From assembly GCF_016587415.1 (NCBI RefSeq), contig NZ_BNJI01000001.1:4937501-5001500 (forward strand): DNA of 64,000 nucleotides. The letters are read 5' to 3'. The stretch's first letter is position 1. Each line of letters begins with the position of its first letter. The translations under genes were made by a program, and so were the position numbers. The stretch is from Ktedonobacter sp. SOSP1-85. GTDB lineage: Bacteria; Chloroflexota; Ktedonobacteria; Ktedonobacterales; Ktedonobacteraceae. Of this stretch, positions 54,552 through 63,452 are shown in pieces. Below the pieces are notes generated by a model. The model was not told where the DNA came from and did not search any database. It saw nothing but the letters and a program-made list of their open reading frames with translations.

Positions 54552-56450
54552 CTAGAGTTCTCGGTATTCTCCTTCGACGGTCCCTGGCTCGCTGCCAGAA
54601 CTGGCTTGCGCTCTTGCTTCAGTGGCTTCGCTGCCAGCTGGAGCGCCTGCATAGCTGGCAATCTCCTGTTGCATGCGCTGATAGGTGCTCTCTAGTTCAG
54701 CCATGCTGCTTTGCACACGTGCTATATCACTCCCAGTTAGGGCGTCGCGCACAGCCTTGACCTTGCTCTCAGCTTCATTGCGCATGCTGGGTGAGAGTTT
54801 CTCCGTGTTCTCCTTGAGAGTACGCTCTACCTGGTAGGCCACACTGGAAGCATTGTTGCGTGTCTCGATCTCCTGGCGGCGCTGGCGGTCTTCCTGAGCG
54901 TGCTGCTCCGCTTCACGCACCATGCGGTCAACATCACTTTGCGAGAGACCACTGGAGGCGGTAATGGTGATCTTTTGTTCGCGGCCCGTGGCCTTGTCGC
55001 GCGCGGTCACGTTGAGGATGCCGTTTGCGTCGATGTCGAAGGTGACCTCGATCTGTGGCATGCCACGCGGCGCGGGACTGATACCCTCCAGGCGGAAGTG
55101 GCCCAGGCTCTTGTTATCGCTTGCCAGTTCGCGTTCGCCCTGGAGTACATGAACGTCCACTGCTGATTGATTGTCCTCTGCTGTGCTGAAAGTCTCGCTC
55201 TTGCGTGTAGGAATGGTCGTGTTGCGCTCAATGAGCTTGGTTGTCACTCCACCCAATGTCTCGACGCCAAGTGAGAGTGGGGTGACATCCAGGAGTAAGA
55301 CATCCTTAACCTCGCCTCCCAGCACACCTCCCTGGATAGCCGCGCCAACGGCGACGACCTCATCGGGATTGACCCCCTTGTGCGGGTCCTTGCCGAAAAT
55401 GTTTTTGACAAACTCAACTACGGCTGGCATACGGGTCTGCCCGCCCACCAGCACATCCTCGTTGACGTCGCTTGGCTTGACCTGCGCATCCTCTAAGGCA
55501 CGCATGACCGGACCACGCGTGCGCTCGATCAGGTCGCCCACCAGTTGCTCTAGCTTGGCACGTGTGAGTGTCATCACAAGGTGCCTTGGCCCACTGGCGT
55601 CAGCTGTAATAAAGGGGAGGTTGATCTCGGTCTGAGTCGATGAGGAGAGCTCGATCTTGGCGCGCTCAGCTGCTTCTTTTAGGCGCTGTAGCGCCATGCG
55701 ATCGTTGCGTAAATCAATACCCTGATCCTTGCGAAACTCGTCAGCAAGCCAATCCACAATCCGCTGATCAAAGTCGTCGCCACCCAGATGAGTATCACCA
55801 TTGGTGGACTTGACTTCAATGACACCCTCCCCCAGTTGTAGGACGGAGATATCAAAGGTGCCACCACCAAGGTCATAGACACCAATCAGCTCGTCATGCT
55901 TCTTGTCCAGCCCATAGGCAAGTGAGGCCGCGGTTGGCTCATTGATGATGCGCAAAACCTCAAGTCCTGCAATGGTACCCGCGTCTTTCGTGGCCTGGCG
56001 CTGTGAGTCGTTGAAGTAGGCTGGGACAGTGATGACGGCCTGCGTAATGCGCTCTCCCAATTTGTCTTCCGCATCGACTTTCAGCTTTTGGAGGATCATG
56101 GCCGAAATTTCTGGCGGACTATACTCACGCCCTCCCATCACGACGCGGACATCACCGTTCGCAGCACCTGTAATCTTGTAGGGAACCATTTTTATCGTAC
56201 GCTGTACCTCGGGATCGTCGAACTTACGCCCCATGAGACGCTTAATGGAGAAGACGGTATTTTCTGGGTTGGTCACGGCCTGGCGTTTGGCGACCTGGCC
56301 CACCAGGCGCTCGCCACTCTTGGTAATCGCGACGACAGAGGGCGTAATCCGCGCACCCTCCCTGTTCTCAATAACGGTTGGCTCGCCTGCCTCCATGATT
56401 GACATGACTGAGTTTGTTGTTCCCAGGTCAATGCCGAGTACCTTTGCCAT
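54552..56450 (-). CDS. dnaK: Chaperone DnaK (Hsp70)
   Basis: 632 residues from ATG 56450 (GAGAGGGG before it). The ATPase domain has GIDLGTTNSVMSIME, VITVPAYFNDSQRQATKDAG, VYDLGGGTFDISVLQLGEGV and VLVGGQTRMPAV; the substrate domain follows after the linker (DVLLLDVTPLSLGVETLGGV), and the C-terminus ends EYREL. Length and motifs are standard. It works with GrpE upstream and the J-protein downstream. Confidence 0.97.
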   Translation of the reverse strand: MAKVLGIDLGTTNSVMSIMEAGEPTVIENREGARITPSVVAITKSGERLVGQVAKRQAVTNPENTVFSIKRLMGRKFDDPEVQRTIKMVPYKITGAANGDVRVVMGGREYSPPEISAMILQKLKVDAEDKLGERITQAVITVPAYFNDSQRQATKDAGTIAGLEVLRIINEPTAASLAYGLDKKHDELIGVYDLGGGTFDISVLQLGEGVIEVKSTNGDTHLGGDDFDQRIVDWLADEFRKDQGIDLRNDRMALQRLKEAAERAKIELSSSTQTEINLPFITADASGPRHLVMTLTRAKLEQLVGDLIERTRGPVMRALEDAQVKPSDVNEDVLVGGQTRMPAVVEFVKNIFGKDPHKGVNPDEVVAVGAAIQGGVLGGEVKDVLLLDVTPLSLGVETLGGVTTKLIERNTTIPTRKSETFSTAEDNQSAVDVHVLQGERELASDNKSLGHFRLEGISPAPRGMPQIEVTFDIDANGILNVTARDKATGREQKITITASSGLSQSDVDRMVREAEQHAQEDRQRRQEIETRNNASSVAYQVERTLKENTEKLSPSMRNEAESKVKAVRDALTGSDIARVQSSMAELESTYQRMQQEIASYAGAPAGSEATEARAQASSGSEPGTVEGEYREL

Positions 56451-56595
56451 TGTTGCCCCTCTCTCTCGTATTGTGTCCACGGCTCCTCTCGACAAGGAGC
56501 CCGAGCACGTATGTGGCCTGCTCACGTGAACTGTCGAATGCCAGAAGCTGCTTCTTTTCCTGGCATCCTCGACTCCAATGAGGCGTTGTCACAAC

Positions 56596-57251
56596 TCATT
56601 CGGCTTGCGTTTGCCTGTTGTCAGGATCAGTCTTTTCTTGCTCCGTGGGCGTTTCGCGTTGTGGGGAGGCTCCCGCGACACTCACCCTGGCTGGACGGAT
56701 GACGTGGTCCTCGATGATATACCCTTGTTGATGTACATCGAGAATGGTCCCCTCTGGCGCATCTCTTCGAGCCTCGGTCGCGATGGCCTCATGCCAGCGT
56801 GGGTTGAATTGTTCGCCGATGGCACCAACACGTTGCACACCCAGTTGGTCAAGCGTTGACTCGAGTCTGCGCGCGACCAGAAACAGACCCTGCACCCAGG
56901 AATGCGGACACATCTCCGTAGGTGCCGAGCGCAGAGCTATTTCAAGATCGTCCAGGACCGGCAGCATCTGATAGAGCAAGCTACTCTGGGCTGCGATGCG
57001 CCCCTCGACCTGTTCCTTGCCCATGCGACGTCGATAATTGGCAAAGTCTGCCTGCGTCCTGCGCAGCTGATCCAGGTACTCTTCCGCTTTGCGGTGCTCT
57101 TCCTGTTCCGCTTCGCTCGGGGAACTGACTGGATGGCTGTAGTCGCTTCAGGCGGAGTCTGCTGTTGCCCTGGTTGACCCTGTTGGGCTGCCTGGGTGGC
57201 TGTCGTGGTTCCAGTTGTGGCCTTTTGTTGTTCCGGATTGTTTGACTGCAT
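56596..57251 (-). CDS. grpE: Nucleotide exchange factor GrpE, frameshifted
   Basis: The GrpE core is clear: AEEYLDQLRRTQADFANYRR, MGKEQVEGRIAAQSSLLYQM, LPVLDDLEIALRSAP, then EQFNPRWHEAIATE and GTILDVHQQGYIIEDHVIRP. But this frame has no start; it opens at a stop. The true start, ATG 57251 with AGGAGG 8 nt before it, lies in another frame (MQSNNPEQQKATTGTTTATQ…AIQSVP). The two frames join if one C is added to the CCCC run at 57119-57122 (minus strand), giving about 218 residues. Either a sequencing error, a real mutation, or a -1 frameshift. GrpE is normally essential for DnaK cycling, which favours error or recoding. Confidence 0.8.
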
Positions 57252-57531
57252 AGCATGACCCTCCTCTTTTGAGCACTGTTTTTGACTCTTATCAGCGGCA
57301 TCTTGCCAAACAACAAACAAGCTATGAAAAAGCAACCGTGAGCACCACTTAGTAGTGGCTGACGGGGCCGCCATATCTCACCCTTGAGATATTCGTCTCT
57401 CAGAAGCGCACTTAGTCGCCTTCCCGGCAGCTTCGCTCACTTGATTGCGTGTTACGCCGAAATACCTTTGAGGTTGCGATAACGATGACGCGGCAATCCA
57501 TCTAGATACTGAAATTTAGGTGTATCTCTCT

Positions 57532-57566
57532 TCATTGAGGGTCCTAAGAGAGAGGATCCTCAATGA
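57532..57566. promoter_or_regulatory. Palindrome upstream of grpE-dnaK (possible HspR-type operator)
   Basis: TCATTGAGG-G-TCCT, a 7-base centre, then AGGA-T-CCTCAATGA: 13 of 14 positions pair. It resembles in layout, but not in exact sequence, the HAIR box CTTGAGT-N7-ACTCAAG that HspR binds. It is about 280 bases before the grpE start. No CIRCE element was seen. Confidence 0.4.
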
Positions 57567-57782
57567 CGGTACATTGGAAAACAAGAGTGTAACAATGATC
57601 GCCCTTATAGTTCCTCGGAATGAGACCTGCACCAATTGATTGATCAGTATTTATTTATGCCCTGCTGTTGCTCTTTTCCTTTCATTAAATGAAAGATAGC
57701 ATAAAATGAAAAATATCTCTATGAATTATTGTCAGTAGTAACACTAATAAAGTATTTAATTGTGCTGGGCTGCAAACCCATG

Positions 57783-57831
57783 ATCCACTATAAATAGCAT
57801 GCTATCTAACTATTTATAGTAGAGATCATGA
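57783..57831. repeat. Hairpin near the left side of the TnpB element
   Basis: CACTATAAATAG pairs with CTATTTATAGTAG around a loop containing GCATGC. IS200/IS605-type elements carry such subterminal hairpins, but I could not fix the exact end. The rest of 57,252-58,098 shows no other gene. Confidence 0.4.
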
Positions 57832-58063
57832 GAGTACGACTTCTTGCCCCTATTCCTTGCAAAGCATGTGCTGAGGGGAGGGCGAGAGCACCCTTTTCAG
57901 GGACACCGCCCTGCGAGTGACCAGTGGGGGGCTGTGTGAGAGAACCCGGCCCCCTTCCCCACATTCATCGGAACCTCCGCCTCTGGATACCCCTACCTGA
58001 AGGTATGGGGAGGAAAGAGGCGTTCCTTTCCTTGGGGTAGATAGGGCCGGGAGTACTCCCGAC

Positions 58064-58092
58064 TTGACAAAACACGTTATATATGAGATACA
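58064..58092 (+). promoter_or_regulatory. Promoter of tnpB
   Basis: TTGACA (58064-58069), 17-bp spacer, GATACA (58087-58092), only 6 bases before the ATG, so the transcript would be nearly leaderless. Confidence 0.45.
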
Positions 58093-58098
58093 TTCTCT

Positions 58099-59238
58099 AT
58101 GGACAGAACGATTGTTTTGCAACTTACTCCGACGCACGAGCAAGCCACTCTCTTGCAGCAAACGTTGCAGGAGCATACCGCTTGCTTTCATACTGTGGCT
58201 GAAGAAGGCTTTACCTCTCAGTGCAGTAATGGCGTTGAATTGCATAAGCGCACCTACTACGATTTGCGCCGTGAGTATCCCAACTTGCCTTCGCAATTGG
58301 TATGTGCCGCTCGTGTGAAAGCCACGGAAGCGGTCAAGAGTGCGCTTGACCGACGCAAGAAGGGGCTCAAGGCGAGTACACCACACTCTCGTGTCTGTCC
58401 TATCCGCTATGATGCTCGCTCGTATTGGGTGAAGTGGGAGAGCCTGACCTGTAGCCTTGCCACCGTTGAAGGACGAGTTCAGCTTGCCTTTACCGTTCCC
58501 AAACATGCTCAAAAGTACATTGGCGGGAAGGTATGCAGTGCTGATCTGTGTTCTCGCAAGGGCAAGTACACGCTGCATGTGGTGGTGAGTCTTCCTGACC
58601 CTCTTGTTACCCCCTCGCAAGAGGTTGTGGGCGTCGATTTGGGCCTCAATCATCCTGCTGTGACCTCCAATCGCCACTTCTTGGGAGAACGACGCTGGAA
58701 AGAGCAAGAGCGCCGTATCTTCCGCCTCCGAAGAAAGTTGCAAGCCAAAGGCATCAAGAGCGCGAAACGTCACCTGCGCAAGCTCTCTGGCAAACTGTTT
58801 CGGCAACGCAAAGACCATGACCATGTGCTCTCCAAGCGTATCGTGCAACACACGACCCCCGGTTCTACCATTGTGCTTGAGAACCTGACTCACATTCGCT
58901 CTCGCACTCGTATGCGCAAGGGGGAAGGGCAGCGCCGCTTGCATTCGTGGTCCTTTGCCCAATTCCATGCCTTCCTCTCGTACAAAGCGCAAGAGAAGGG
59001 CATTGACGTGGTGAAGGTAGACCCGCGTCACACCAGCCAAACATGCTCTCGCTGTGGGCATCAGGCACGCAATAACCGTCGTTCTCAAAGTCTCTTCCTC
59101 TGTCGTGTGTGTGGATTCAGCTTGAATGCTGACCTCAACGCCTCTCGCAATATTCGAGAGAAACACCTTGCTAGCCTCGGTACATCTTTGGCTAGTGGGC
59201 CGCTGTCAGACGACCTATCGTCTCACGCTTCGGCGTAG
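58099..59238 (+). CDS. tnpB: RNA-guided endonuclease TnpB (IS200/IS605-type element)
   Basis: 379 residues. The RuvC residues are all present: Asp in VVGVDLGLNHPAV, Glu in TIVLENLTHI and Asp in LNADLNASRNI. The zinc ribbon (CSRCGHQARN…CRVCGF) and the bridge-like Arg-rich helix (RRIFRLRRKLQAKGIKSAKR) are intact. TnpB proteins cut DNA next to a short motif, guided by an RNA made from the element's right end. No TnpA transposase is present, so it is a TnpB-only element. It interrupts the space upstream of grpE. The long minus-strand frame over it is a shadow. Confidence 0.92.
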   Translation: MDRTIVLQLTPTHEQATLLQQTLQEHTACFHTVAEEGFTSQCSNGVELHKRTYYDLRREYPNLPSQLVCAARVKATEAVKSALDRRKKGLKASTPHSRVCPIRYDARSYWVKWESLTCSLATVEGRVQLAFTVPKHAQKYIGGKVCSADLCSRKGKYTLHVVVSLPDPLVTPSQEVVGVDLGLNHPAVTSNRHFLGERRWKEQERRIFRLRRKLQAKGIKSAKRHLRKLSGKLFRQRKDHDHVLSKRIVQHTTPGSTIVLENLTHIRSRTRMRKGEGQRRLHSWSFAQFHAFLSYKAQEKGIDVVKVDPRHTSQTCSRCGHQARNNRRSQSLFLCRVCGFSLNADLNASRNIREKHLASLGTSLASGPLSDDLSSHASA

Positions 59239-59275
59239 GGACAAGCCTCCGGCTTTAGCCGTGAGGTATCTGACT
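59150..59275 (+). ncRNA. Probable omega RNA / right end of the TnpB element
   Basis: The end of tnpB and the following bases contain CCTCCGGCTTTAGCCGTGAG, a GC-rich hairpin (CGGC-TTTA-GCCG inside CCTC/GAGG) about 10 bases behind the stop, as in the scaffold end of omega RNAs. The guide would be the sequence beyond about 59,270. The boundaries are estimates. Confidence 0.4.
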
Positions 59276-59362
59276 GATTACAGGCACCATCGCCTTGCGC
59301 CCGTCAACGTGACGCCTCTGTTTGGCTACCTTTCCGAATTCCTGCTACTTGGCGCAGAGGCA

Positions 59363-61342
59363 TCAGCTTGGCAGGTGAAGATGCGTTGGAAGTTGGATGC
59401 GCTGCAAGGCATAGAAGGAGTGGTCAGAGGAGCCAATGTAGACAGTGTCTTCATCGGTCGCCGCTGAGGCGTGGATTGCCCCTTTTGTACGGTAGCACCA
59501 GCGCTTCTCTCCTGAATGAATGTCGAGTGCATAGAGATTACCATCTTCCGAGCCTGCATAAACTGTTCCATCGGTTATTCTCGGTGAGGAGGCTACTGCG
59601 CCGCCTGTTCTATATTGCCAACGCTTTTTCCCCGATCGCGCATCGAATGCGTAGAGATGGTGATCGTGTGAGCCAACATACACAATGTCATTGGCAACGG
59701 TAGGAGATGAATCCACAATGTTGCCTGTCTCGAACTCCCAGCGTTTTGCTCCTGTCCTGGTATCCAGAGCATAGAGCTTATAGTCGCGTGAGCCTACATA
59801 GAGGAGTCCTTGCTCTACAGTGGGCGAAGAATGGACCCCTCCTCCGGTCATGTACGACCATATGAGCTTTCCATCGCTGGCATTGAGCGCATAAACTTGC
59901 TGGTCAAGTGAACCTATGTAGAGAACACCATCAACAATGCAGGGCGAGGAAGTGATGTTTCCAGTTGTTTCATAATGCCAGATTTCTTCGCCTGTCTCTA
60001 CATCGAGGGCGTAGACGCAATGATCAGCTGAACCGACATAGACCATGCCATTCCATTCGCCAGGCGAAGAGATGATGTGTCCCGCAGTAAGGAAATCCCA
60101 CAGGATAGCTCCTGTGCTTGCGGCCAGGGCGTAAAGCGTAAAATCATTTGACCCGATGTAGATGACCTCGCGTGTGCTATCTGCCAGGGGAGAGGAGAAG
60201 ATCTCCTCGCCGGTTTCTATGCTCCACTGCACTTCACCAGCCTCCCCTTTAAGCGCGTAGACGTTATGGTCCGTTGAGCCAAAGTAGACCATGCCATTTG
60301 CAGTCGCTGGCGAGGATTCGATGGCATTGCCGGTAGTAAAGGTCCATCGGCGGTCGCTGGCGAACTCGTAGAGGTAAGTGTCGGTGGAGGAGACATACAA
60401 GATGCCTTCCGCGATGCTCGGCGACGTATCTATTGGTCCCCTGGTGCCGTAACTCCAGAGTTTCTCTCCTGTGAGTGCGTCCAGAGCATAGCAGGAGTGG
60501 TCGAAAGAGCCCACAAACAGTGTTTCATCTGAGAAGGCAGGTGGTGCGAGAAGAGGCCCATTGGTCGCATACTGCCACCGCAGCGTGCCAAATCTGGCCT
60601 CCAGAGCATAGAGTGTGTAATCATTGGAGCCAACAAAGACCATCCCATAGGCAATGGCTGGCGAGGCGAGAATGGCGTCCCGAGTGGTATAACTCCAGAG
60701 CTTTTGCCCGGTTTCACTATTGAGCGCGTAGAGCGTGTGATCTTGCGAACCGAGGTACACCATTTCATCTACGACGACCGGCGCTGCGCGCACTGTATCC
60801 TGAGTCGCATAACTCCAGATGATGACCCGGCGAATGGCATCAAGGGCGTAGAGCCTGCTTTTCTCCGCTATGTAGATAATGCCGTTGCTTACCGTCAAAG
60901 GTACGTGTGCACGTTCTTGCAAGTCATAAGACCAGAGTACGTCACCTAATCCGGCGTCTAAAGCGTAGAGTGTTTGGCCTGCGACAAAGTAGGCAACACC
61001 TTCAGCTATGGTGGGCGCGCATAGTAATGCCCCTTGGGCCTGGTAATACCATAATACACCGCCAGTCCTGGCCTCGAGTGCGCAGACTGTGCGATCAGAG
61101 GATGCGATATAGAGGACATCGTCAAGCAGAGTTGGTGCAGATAGAAGATCTCCCTGTGCTTTATAGCTCCAAAGTGGCTTGTGTGTATGCTTATCCAGGG
61201 CATAGAGCGTGTGGTTGCGCGCAGCAATGTAGAGCATGTCGTCATTCAGAAGCGGCGGCCATAGCGGGGTATCGCCAATCTGAAGCGTTTCAACCGGTCT
61301 CAGGTAGGGGACATTTTCCTTATAAAGGATGGAATGTTCCAT
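59363..61342 (-). CDS. PQQ-like beta-propeller repeat protein
   Basis: 659 residues from ATG 61342 (AAGGAG, 7 nt). About 14-15 repeats of roughly 40 residues with the pattern LYALDAxTGExLWSYxTxG followed by SSPxVxxGxVYVGSxD. These are PQQ/pyrrolo-quinoline-quinone-type propeller blades, enough for two propellers. There is no signal peptide or membrane segment, so it is cytoplasmic. No catalytic residues of a dehydrogenase are seen; it is probably an interaction scaffold. The receiver-thioredoxin reductase gene lies 70 bases upstream on the same strand, so they may be one operon. Confidence 0.85.
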   Translation of the reverse strand: MEHSILYKENVPYLRPVETLQIGDTPLWPPLLNDDMLYIAARNHTLYALDKHTHKPLWSYKAQGDLLSAPTLLDDVLYIASSDRTVCALEARTGGVLWYYQAQGALLCAPTIAEGVAYFVAGQTLYALDAGLGDVLWSYDLQERAHVPLTVSNGIIYIAEKSRLYALDAIRRVIIWSYATQDTVRAAPVVVDEMVYLGSQDHTLYALNSETGQKLWSYTTRDAILASPAIAYGMVFVGSNDYTLYALEARFGTLRWQYATNGPLLAPPAFSDETLFVGSFDHSCYALDALTGEKLWSYGTRGPIDTSPSIAEGILYVSSTDTYLYEFASDRRWTFTTGNAIESSPATANGMVYFGSTDHNVYALKGEAGEVQWSIETGEEIFSSPLADSTREVIYIGSNDFTLYALAASTGAILWDFLTAGHIISSPGEWNGMVYVGSADHCVYALDVETGEEIWHYETTGNITSSPCIVDGVLYIGSLDQQVYALNASDGKLIWSYMTGGGVHSSPTVEQGLLYVGSRDYKLYALDTRTGAKRWEFETGNIVDSSPTVANDIVYVGSHDHHLYAFDARSGKKRWQYRTGGAVASSPRITDGTVYAGSEDGNLYALDIHSGEKRWCYRTKGAIHASAATDEDTVYIGSSDHSFYALQRIQLPTHLHLPS

Positions 61343-61411
61343 GATCCCTCTCCTTAGCCGCACCTGGAGCGACTTTTCTCGCATAAGCAGTAAACAATTG
61401 GATGAAAACCA

Positions 61412-63085
61412 CTACGTTCTGAGGGCGATGTTATCCAGGTAACGATGTACGAACATGACCGCCATGGCTCCCTCGCCGACGCTGGAGGCGACGCGTTTGA
61501 CAGAACCGTGGCGTACGTCGCCGACGGCGAAAACGCCGGGTACATTTGTCTCCAGGTGGAATGGCTCACGATCAAGCGCCCAATCCTCTGGAAGCCGCCC
61601 TTCGTGAATAAGGTCCGAACCGGTCAGGATAAAGCCTTTCTCATCCACCCGCACTATGCCTTTTAGCCATTCCGTGTGAGGCTCAGCTCCTATGTAGATG
61701 AAGAGTGAGGTTGCGGGCAGCGTTTGCTCAGCCTGGGTGATGTCATTGAAGATTGTGATGCTTTCGAGGTGCTGTTTGCCATGGGCGGCAATGACGTGCG
61801 TACTCGTTTTGACCTCGATGTTGGGTGTGCTCGCAATCTGATCAATGAGGTACCTGGACATGTCTTTTGCAAGCGAGTCGGCACGTACCAACATGGTTAC
61901 ATGACGAGCGTATTTTGCAAAGTAAATGGAGGCTTGACCAGCCGAGTTCGCGCCTCCTACGATATACACGTCTTCATCTATACAAGTCATGGCCTCAGTA
62001 ACGGAGCCGCCATAGTAGACTCCCTTCCCCGTCAGGTGTCCAATTCCTGGTACATCCAATCTGCGGTAAGAGACCCCGCAGGCGAGCACGAGGACATGGC
62101 AACGTAATTCTGTGCCGTCACCTAGCTCAACACAACGGTACTGTCCATCCAGGCGCACTTTTGTGGCCTTTTGCGGCATGATGATCTCCGCCCCAAAGCG
62201 TTTGGCCTGGATAACGGCGCGACAGGCGAGATCGCTTCCCGATAATCCCACTGGAAAACCGAGGTAGTTCTCGATTCTCGAACTGGTTCCAGCCTGTCCC
62301 CCTGCTGCTTCCTGATCTATGAGCAGGGTGTGCAGCCCCTCTGAGGCGCCATAGACTCCCCCTGCAAGTCCGGCAGGCCCCGAGCCAATGATGATGAGGT
62401 CATAGAAAGGTTGCTCTGCATGCGTCTTGAGGTGGATTTTCTCCGCAAGCTGAACTAAACTGGGTTTGACCAGGTAAGAGCCATCTGGACAAATCACAAC
62501 AGGCAAATTCCTCAGACTGAGACCTAGCTGAGTCAGTACCTGATTCGCCTCCGAGCTATTTTCGACATAGAGCCATTGGTAGGGGATGCGGTTACGTGCC
62601 AGGAAGTCGCCAATCTCATGCATCTGGGGTGACCAGCGATGGCCTACAAGGCGTAGCTGGTTCTGGGATGTTTCATAGAAAGCCAGCCAGTCAGCCAGGA
62701 GATCGTCGAGTGCGGGATAGAGATTGGCTTCTGGTGGTTCCCATGGTTCCATGATGTAATAGTCGATGAGTGCCGAGCTGATGGCCTGAATGGCTGCTCG
62801 GCTATCCTCATAGGTGGTGAGCAAGATGCGCCTGGCCTTGGGATAGAGGGCGCGTGCGATTTGTAGAAACTCTGAGCCCTGCATCTCTGGCATGTCCGCA
62901 TCAACCAGGAGAGCGGCAACTGGCTCGTTTTGCACATTCATCTCTCGAAGTTGATCGATGGCTTGTTGACACGAGGTCGCTTCAAGGATGCGAAAGCGGT
63001 TTCCGTATTTCTGTTGGAGATCATGTTCAAGCTGATGCAAAGTGGTGGGCGAATCATCCACTACAACGAGAGCAGGCTTCGTCAT
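61412..63085 (-). CDS. Receiver domain fused to a thioredoxin reductase-like flavoprotein lacking CxxC
   Basis: 557 residues. A receiver domain (LVVVDDSPTTLHQLEHDL; phospho-Asp in AALLVDADMPEMQGSEF), a thioredoxin/glutaredoxin-like segment (RNRIPYQWLYVENSSEANQV; LPVVICPDGSYLVKPS), and a two-Rossmann flavoprotein (DLIIIGSGPAGLAGGVYGAS; VDVRHGS-type FAD end AVGDVRHGSVKRVAS; DEDVYIVGGANSAGQASIYF for NADPH). Where thioredoxin reductases have CATC, this protein reads YYGGSVTEAM, so disulfide chemistry in that domain is not possible. It probably senses or transfers electrons under control of phosphorylation. Confidence 0.85.
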   Translation of the reverse strand: MTKPALVVVDDSPTTLHQLEHDLQQKYGNRFRILEATSCQQAIDQLREMNVQNEPVAALLVDADMPEMQGSEFLQIARALYPKARRILLTTYEDSRAAIQAISSALIDYYIMEPWEPPEANLYPALDDLLADWLAFYETSQNQLRLVGHRWSPQMHEIGDFLARNRIPYQWLYVENSSEANQVLTQLGLSLRNLPVVICPDGSYLVKPSLVQLAEKIHLKTHAEQPFYDLIIIGSGPAGLAGGVYGASEGLHTLLIDQEAAGGQAGTSSRIENYLGFPVGLSGSDLACRAVIQAKRFGAEIIMPQKATKVRLDGQYRCVELGDGTELRCHVLVLACGVSYRRLDVPGIGHLTGKGVYYGGSVTEAMTCIDEDVYIVGGANSAGQASIYFAKYARHVTMLVRADSLAKDMSRYLIDQIASTPNIEVKTSTHVIAAHGKQHLESITIFNDITQAEQTLPATSLFIYIGAEPHTEWLKGIVRVDEKGFILTGSDLIHEGRLPEDWALDREPFHLETNVPGVFAVGDVRHGSVKRVASSVGEGAMAVMFVHRYLDNIALRT

Positions 63086-63452
63086 ATCTGACCCCAGTTC
63101 AACTAATAGTGTTAATGCTCTACAAATCGCTCTCTCTCAGCCTATTACACGCTTGGTCGCCAAAAGAGGTTTCTCCCTTTCGCATCTGAAGATCTTAGGA
63201 GGTTCAATTCTTACACGAGTCATGGTCTCTCTTTAGGAAAATTCTCTATTTATGACTTTGACAAAGATTTACATTTATGATATCTGTCATTTGAGTAAAT
63301 AAAATAATATACATGCGTTTATGGTAAAGATGGGAATGAAGATTTCATCTCCCTGCAAGGTTGGTTATCAGAACCTTATAAAGCCAGGAGAGTAGAAAGG
63401 CTCTTCAGCAGTGCCTTAGCGAAGTTTGTCTACCAGACAAAGGAGAATTACC
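63086..63452 (+). promoter_or_regulatory. Divergent intergenic region with a promoter
   Basis: TTGACA (63258-63263), 17-bp spacer, TATCTG (63281-63286) points right toward the aldo/keto reductase gene. The rest is AT-rich and must also hold the promoter of the minus-strand flavoprotein gene. Confidence 0.5.

Noticed and set aside
57252..57850. CIRCE element (TTAGCACTC-N9-GAGTGCTAA) before grpE
   Set aside because: Not present; HrcA-type control is not supported.
57850..59166. Minus-strand ORF of 438 codons
   Set aside because: Antisense of tnpB, whose motifs are unmistakable.
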